Shown here: positions 5,893 through 8,368 of the stretch, in pieces
How the letters are laid out: each line of letters opens with the position of its first letter
Numbering within the stretch: position 1 is the stretch's first letter
The notes under the pieces: generated by a model
The model's database searches: none
Told to the model about the DNA's origin: nothing
What the model saw: only the letters and a program-made list of their open reading frames with translations
Made by a program: the position numbers and the translations under genes
NCBI GenBank assembly: GCA_031274045.1
Contig: JAISQS010000601.1
Location: forward strand, 1-8,368
Origin: Planctomycetaceae bacterium
GTDB lineage: Bacteria; Planctomycetota; Planctomycetia; Pirellulales; Thermoguttaceae
Length of the DNA: 8,368 nucleotides
Reading direction: 5' to 3'

Positions 5893-6633
5893 ATGTCTCG
5901 GATAAAATTGCCAAAAAAATTAAAAACCGACCTGATTTTGTCAGCCGTCTTCGAGTTGCGGTTTTCTACGAAAATTCCGCAGGAAGCCGTGTATGGGATG
6001 GTCTATCAGGCTGTTATCAAAAAATACCCGTCCGTTTCCCCAGTTCGATTACCTATTACGCAGCTACCGGATGTAGTACGAAATTTTGACCCAAATTTGA
6101 TTTTTCAGCCGTACAATATACTTAATATTGATACAAAGGGTATCGGTATAGGGTCAAGGGTTATCAATTTTTCCATTCAGAAACCCTATATCGGTTGGGA
6201 TCAATGGTCATCTTTTATCGCGGAATTTATACCGGAATTTGTTCAACTTGGTATTTTCGATAATATTGAACGTACCGGTTTGCGGTTTGCCAATTTTACG
6301 GAACAGAATTTATGTTCTATTGCCCAAATGGACGTACAGATTGGTAGTACCAAATTAGGATGTCAACCAATGACACTACGCACCGAAATACAAGAAGGCG
6401 ATTACATAAAAGTTTTGCATTTAGTGAATAATGCGGTTGTTGAAGTTAGACCTTTGGAACGGCTCAATGGTTCTGTAATCGACATTGAGATTATAAAAAA
6501 AATTGATATGCCGTCCGCAAAATTTCAGGAACAGTTTGAAACGATACTCGAAGAATCGCATCAACTCGAAAAGAGATTATTCTTTGAAATTATTAAAGAC
6601 GAATTTTTAACAACCCTTGAACCCGACTATTAG
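5893..6633 (+). CDS. TIGR04255-like family protein
   Basis: This 246-residue soluble protein resembles the TIGR04255 family, described simply as sporadically distributed proteins of about this length with no known biochemical function. The supporting pattern is an N-terminal ILSAVFELRF at 15-24, a Trp-containing segment GWDQWSSF at 101-108, ERTGLRFANF at 126-135 in the position of the family's R-hydrophobic-RY/F-N signature, and a C-terminal SHQLEKRLFFEIIKDEF at 222-238. No signal peptide or membrane segment is visible. AGGAG 7 bases upstream fixes the start. It is the first gene of a packed operon: the next gene begins 10 bases after its stop, with that gene's GAGG overlapping the stop codon. 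It is visibly AT-richer than the DUF1559 genes. The family assignment comes from recalled motif pattern and needs a profile search; function is unknown. Confidence 0.7.
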   Translation: MSRIKLPKKLKTDLILSAVFELRFSTKIPQEAVYGMVYQAVIKKYPSVSPVRLPITQLPDVVRNFDPNLIFQPYNILNIDTKGIGIGSRVINFSIQKPYIGWDQWSSFIAEFIPEFVQLGIFDNIERTGLRFANFTEQNLCSIAQMDVQIGSTKLGCQPMTLRTEIQEGDYIKVLHLVNNAVVEVRPLERLNGSVIDIEIIKKIDMPSAKFQEQFETILEESHQLEKRLFFEIIKDEFLTTLEPDY

Positions 6634-6643
6634 AGGTAAAATA

Positions 6644-6937
6644 ATGCGAGATATAAGCCAATTATCAGGTCTGTTTGTTGTAGACGCAATGGTGTTTTCC
6701 ACATCATCATTGGTAGCAGATGAAACGGAGACTTACGATGAGGTGTTTTTTGCCATGCCTTTTATAACTGCATTGTATCCGCAGGTCGTTGATAGATGTT
6801 TAGGAGACAATTTTTGTTATCGTTTGCCTACAGATATCGATGAGGAAAGGTTTCAAGATGAACCGATAGAAATTCCCGTTGTAAAACGGATGAATTTCAA
6901 GTTTGGTAAGCCGCAAGAAAAAAGATTTTTTGTTTAA
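6644..6937 (+). CDS. 97-residue unknown protein, middle gene of operon
   Basis: I do not recognise this small protein. It starts at the ATG at 6644, preceded at 7 bases by GAGG (6633-6636) that overlaps the stop of the upstream gene; a longer frame from a TTG at 6617 is less likely. The sequence MRDISQLSGLFVVDAMVFSTSS is mildly hydrophobic. The middle is acidic (ADETETYDEVFF), and the end is basic (VVKRMNFKFGKPQEKRFFV). It has two cysteines (CLGDNFC) spaced by five residues. There is no clear signal peptide or full membrane helix. Spacing of 10 bases to the upstream gene and 6 to the downstream gene indicates cotranscription and probably a shared function. A partner or regulator of one of its neighbours is plausible, but nothing in the sequence proves it. 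Confidence 0.7.
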   Translation: MRDISQLSGLFVVDAMVFSTSSLVADETETYDEVFFAMPFITALYPQVVDRCLGDNFCYRLPTDIDEERFQDEPIEIPVVKRMNFKFGKPQEKRFFV

Positions 6938-6943
6938 TTCATT

Positions 6944-7501
6944 ATGGATTATCAGTGGTACGAAAAAATTCAACCTGATTGTCCCCTTGAACAAGGCGAT
7001 ATTGTCGAAGGTTGCTATGTGATTATGCCGGAGGAGGCACACTATCAATCCATACTCAAAGGAGAACAGACTCAAATCGATATACCGATCATCAAATTCA
7101 ATGGTATCATTTTATCGCAATCATGTGATATAACACATGGCAAGGTTGATTCTCTTATTATTTGTCCCGTTATATCTTTGAAACAATTGATAGAGGATAT
7201 GCCCCATTATAAACAATCGGCGGCAAGAGAAGATTTAAGACAAGGAAAAATGCCGGCTCATCATCTTCTCAACAAATTAGAAGGTGAAAAACTCCCTCAA
7301 GATTTTTGTATTGTCGATTTCCATCATATTTACTCTTTGCCGAAGATGTTTTTGCAAGAAATTGTTAAAACAAATGAGCGTATTCGTTTGTTACCGCCGT
7401 ATCGAGAACATCTATCTCAAAGTTTTGCCAGATATTTTATGCGGGTGGGTTTGCCGTCAGATATTGATAGAAACGAAATTGCATCATACGGCAAGCAGTA
7501 A
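6944..7501 (+). CDS. 185-residue protein with QGDI and SQSCDI motifs
   Basis: This soluble protein has the look of an uncharacterised bacterial family with an early QGDI motif (17-20), a core IILSQSCDITHGK at 55-67, a hydrophobic strand LIICPVISL and a C-terminal PPYREHLSQSFARYFMRVGL at 151-170. Cys61, His65 and the later pairs His106/His107 and His127/His128 could form a metal or active site, but this is inference from their presence only. No enzyme is recognised. It starts 6 bases after the stop of the 97-residue gene without a clear Shine-Dalgarno, which suggests translational coupling. As the last gene of the operon it is followed by repeats and the right copy of the 79-bp direct repeat. 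I recall proteins of this type lying near TIGR04255-like genes, but cannot verify it here. Confidence 0.75.
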   Translation: MDYQWYEKIQPDCPLEQGDIVEGCYVIMPEEAHYQSILKGEQTQIDIPIIKFNGIILSQSCDITHGKVDSLIICPVISLKQLIEDMPHYKQSAAREDLRQGKMPAHHLLNKLEGEKLPQDFCIVDFHHIYSLPKMFLQEIVKTNERIRLLPPYREHLSQSFARYFMRVGLPSDIDRNEIASYGKQ

Positions 7502-7560
7502 CACAACGGTACTTCTATAAAAAAATGAATGGTCAAATAACATTCGCGTGACGTTAGCGG

Positions 7561-7576
7561 CGGTAGCTTGCTACCG
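7561..7576. repeat. Short perfect hairpin after the operon
   Basis: CGGTAGC at 7561-7567 and GCTACCG at 7570-7576 form a tight hairpin 60 bases after the operon's last stop codon. It stands at the edge of the second structured repeat block. There is no T-run after it, so it is a repeat part or a weak 3'-end structure more than a canonical terminator. Confidence 0.5.
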
Positions 7577-7583
7577 ACGAATG

Positions 7584-7735
7584 GGCGTGAAAAGCATTAG
7601 TGATCGTAAGGTAGGCAACCATTTGCTAAACGGTAACGCAAGGTAGGCAACCGACAGCCAGGCTTTCTTGGTGAATAGCGTCGGCGTACTCGCCAACAAC
7701 GGGGGCGGAAAATGCATCGGCAAAACCAACACGCC
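7584..7735. repeat. Structured repeat block, copy B
   Basis: This block matches copy A (3834-4028) in order but lacks one internal unit. Both begin GGCGTGAAA, contain CGTAAGGT(A/G)G followed by CAAC, and share an identical 30-base run at 7657-7686 and 3952-3981. Its hairpin GGCG-TACT-CGCC at 7683-7694 replaces GTCGGC-GCAA-GCCGAC of copy A: the loop and arm bases differ, but pairing survives, which points to selection on structure or to palindromic spread. Open frames on the minus strand here (for example 7597-7929) are products of the repeat. Confidence 0.75.
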
Positions 7736-7757
7736 AATGTCGGCACAGCCGACAATT

Positions 7758-7824
7758 GCCGCGTAGCGGCGCGTACTGGAACGCGGACATCTCGCCCGCG
7801 TTCCAGTACGCGCCGTTTCGCGGC
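7758..7824. repeat. Large, very stable hairpin
   Basis: Twenty perfect base pairs join 7767-7786 with 7796-7815 around a 9-base loop. After a short internal loop (TAG opposite TTT), six more pairs join GCCGCG at 7758-7763 with CGCGGC at 7819-7824. The stem is GC-rich. The right arm alone recurs at 4337-4366. A shared tail, CTTRTGTGGTATAACRAGGT, follows at 7828-7847 and also occurs at 4156-4175. The structure resembles a palindromic REP/BIME-like unit. Without a T-run it is not a classic terminator. Confidence 0.75.
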
Positions 7825-7911
7825 GAACTTATGTGGTATAACGAGGTCTAACGCCTCAAGCCTTCCTGCCTCTACGAGGTAAAAAAACATACATTTATGC
7901 CGCCGAAAGTA

Positions 7912-7990
7912 TAGGTTTGTTGCTTTCATGCTTGCCTTAACTTTTTTATGATTTTGTTTAATGCGTCAACATGAAAATATAAAAGAGCTA
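7912..7990. repeat. 79-bp direct repeat, right copy
   Basis: This is the second copy of the sequence at 5546-5624, in the same orientation and 2,366 bases away. It differs at one base, which turns the forward ATG frame into an early TGA. The two copies bracket the promoter, three-gene operon and repeat block B. Near-identity implies a recent duplication or gene conversion, or a maintained recombination site. Confidence 0.9.
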
Positions 7991-8120
7991 AAAAGATTAT
8001 GTTTGTTGGAGATGCACGGGCTACTAAGGTTGTTTTAATAAGAAAATAAGGTCGTAAATAAGGTTTGTTTTAATAACGCGCTGCCAGTTTTCACTGATAT
8101 ATTACGTCCGAATAAATGTG
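7991..8120. other. Gene-free spacer with short direct repeat
   Basis: No gene is supported here. AAGGTTGTTTTAATAA at about 8027-8042 and AAGGTTTGTTTTAATAA at about 8060-8076 are near-identical direct repeats. Short ATG frames end after a few codons. Confidence 0.4.
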
Positions 8121-8327
8121 ATGTCTATTATCTTGGTGTATTTGTTGTATACTTTTTTGCGGTTGTGCGCAACGCGCGATGAATTTCGTTGGTATAAAAG
8201 AGTGAAAGCCGGAGGCGAGATTTCAAGTGTAGGCGGTTTAAAATTTCTGATTATTTCGTTTTTTGTGGGGCTTTTACATCGTGTATTTTATCAAGCACTG
8301 TATCAATGCAATGTATCAACGCCCTGA
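8121..8327 (+). CDS. Doubtful small membrane protein
   Basis: An ATG frame of 68 residues has two hydrophobic stretches, MSIILVYLLYTFLRLCA and LKFLIISFFVGLLHRVFYQA, separated by a polar segment (TRDEFRWYKRVKAGGE). This could be a two-helix membrane protein or a fragment of one. Against it: no Shine-Dalgarno is visible, its last residues and stop codon lie in the repeat hairpin at 8321-8333, and I recognise no family. A GTG at 8118 is an alternative start. It may equally be an open frame by chance or a degraded gene. Confidence 0.25.
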   Translation: MSIILVYLLYTFLRLCATRDEFRWYKRVKAGGEISSVGGLKFLIISFFVGLLHRVFYQALYQCNVSTP

Positions 8328-8364
8328 AAGGGCAAAATATCATAGCGTAGGGCAACGCCCTACG
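8321..8364. repeat. Double-hairpin REP-like repeat at the window end
   Basis: Two hairpins stand close together: GCCCT-GAA-AGGGC at 8321-8333 and CGTAGGGC-AAC-GCCCTACG at 8346-8364. Both arms use the same GCCCT/AGGGC word, typical of palindromic REP-like intergenic repeats. A related CGCCCTACG word occurs in structured block A at 4025-4033. The element may continue beyond the window. Confidence 0.65.
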
Positions 8365-8368
8365 ATAA

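Noticed and set aside
5697..6089. 130-residue + strand open frame overlapping the TIGR04255-like gene
   Set aside because: It runs through repeat-derived sequence, has no clear ribosome binding site and overlaps the better-supported gene at 5893 in a different frame.
7597..7929. Minus-strand 110-residue open frame
   Set aside because: It consists of repeat block B, the large hairpin and the start of the 79-bp direct repeat; its Arg/Cys-rich composition reflects the repeat sequence.
5546..7990. Insertion sequence or transposon with its own transposase, or a tRNA-associated attachment site
   Set aside because: No transposase, integrase or tRNA was recognised between or next to the direct repeats, and the repeats are direct and long, unlike typical IS ends or target duplications.

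Overview
The window most likely comes from an uncultivated member of the Planctomycetota. The basis is three proteins with the DUF1559 (SBP_bac_10) domain, two of them carrying a type IV prepilin-like N-terminus with FTLVELLVV(V/I)AIIG, followed by a small lipoprotein of the kind that commonly accompanies such genes in planctomycetes. Moderate to low GC and abundant short structured repeats between genes fit a repeat-rich genome, possibly host- or sediment-associated. Lineage below phylum cannot be read from the sequence. All well-supported genes are on the + strand.

Layout. 1-645: no convincing gene; a roughly 110-bp repeat with inverted ends, then a strikingly G/T-rich stretch leading to a strong ribosome binding site. 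646-3097: two tandem paralogous prepilin-like DUF1559 proteins. The first has an unusually long leader that contains an uninterrupted run of 15 G. 3098-3383: hairpins and AT-rich repeats. 3384-3785: lipoprotein with a transthyretin/Ig-like fold. 3786-4446: a 660-bp block of structured repeats. 4447-5496: a third DUF1559 protein in which several membrane helices replace the prepilin leader. 5546-7990: two nearly identical 79-bp direct repeats bracket a promoter-like sequence, a tightly packed three-gene operon (TIGR04255-like protein, 97-aa unknown protein, 185-aa protein with a SQSCDI motif) and a second copy of the structured repeats. 7991-8368: mostly repeats and a doubtful small membrane ORF.

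How the genes may work together. The two prepilin-like proteins and the lipoprotein look like cell-surface or secreted components handled by a type II secretion/type IV pilus-like prepilin peptidase; their precise role is unknown for the family. The membrane-anchored DUF1559 protein may be a related surface component. The three-gene operon is AT-richer, lies between direct repeats and contains a sporadically distributed family, so it looks like an acquired accessory cassette. Its function is unknown.

The points most worth a second look are the 15-G tract, where any slip of one base would truncate the pilin-like protein (candidate phase-variable switch), and the repeat-bracketed three-gene cassette.
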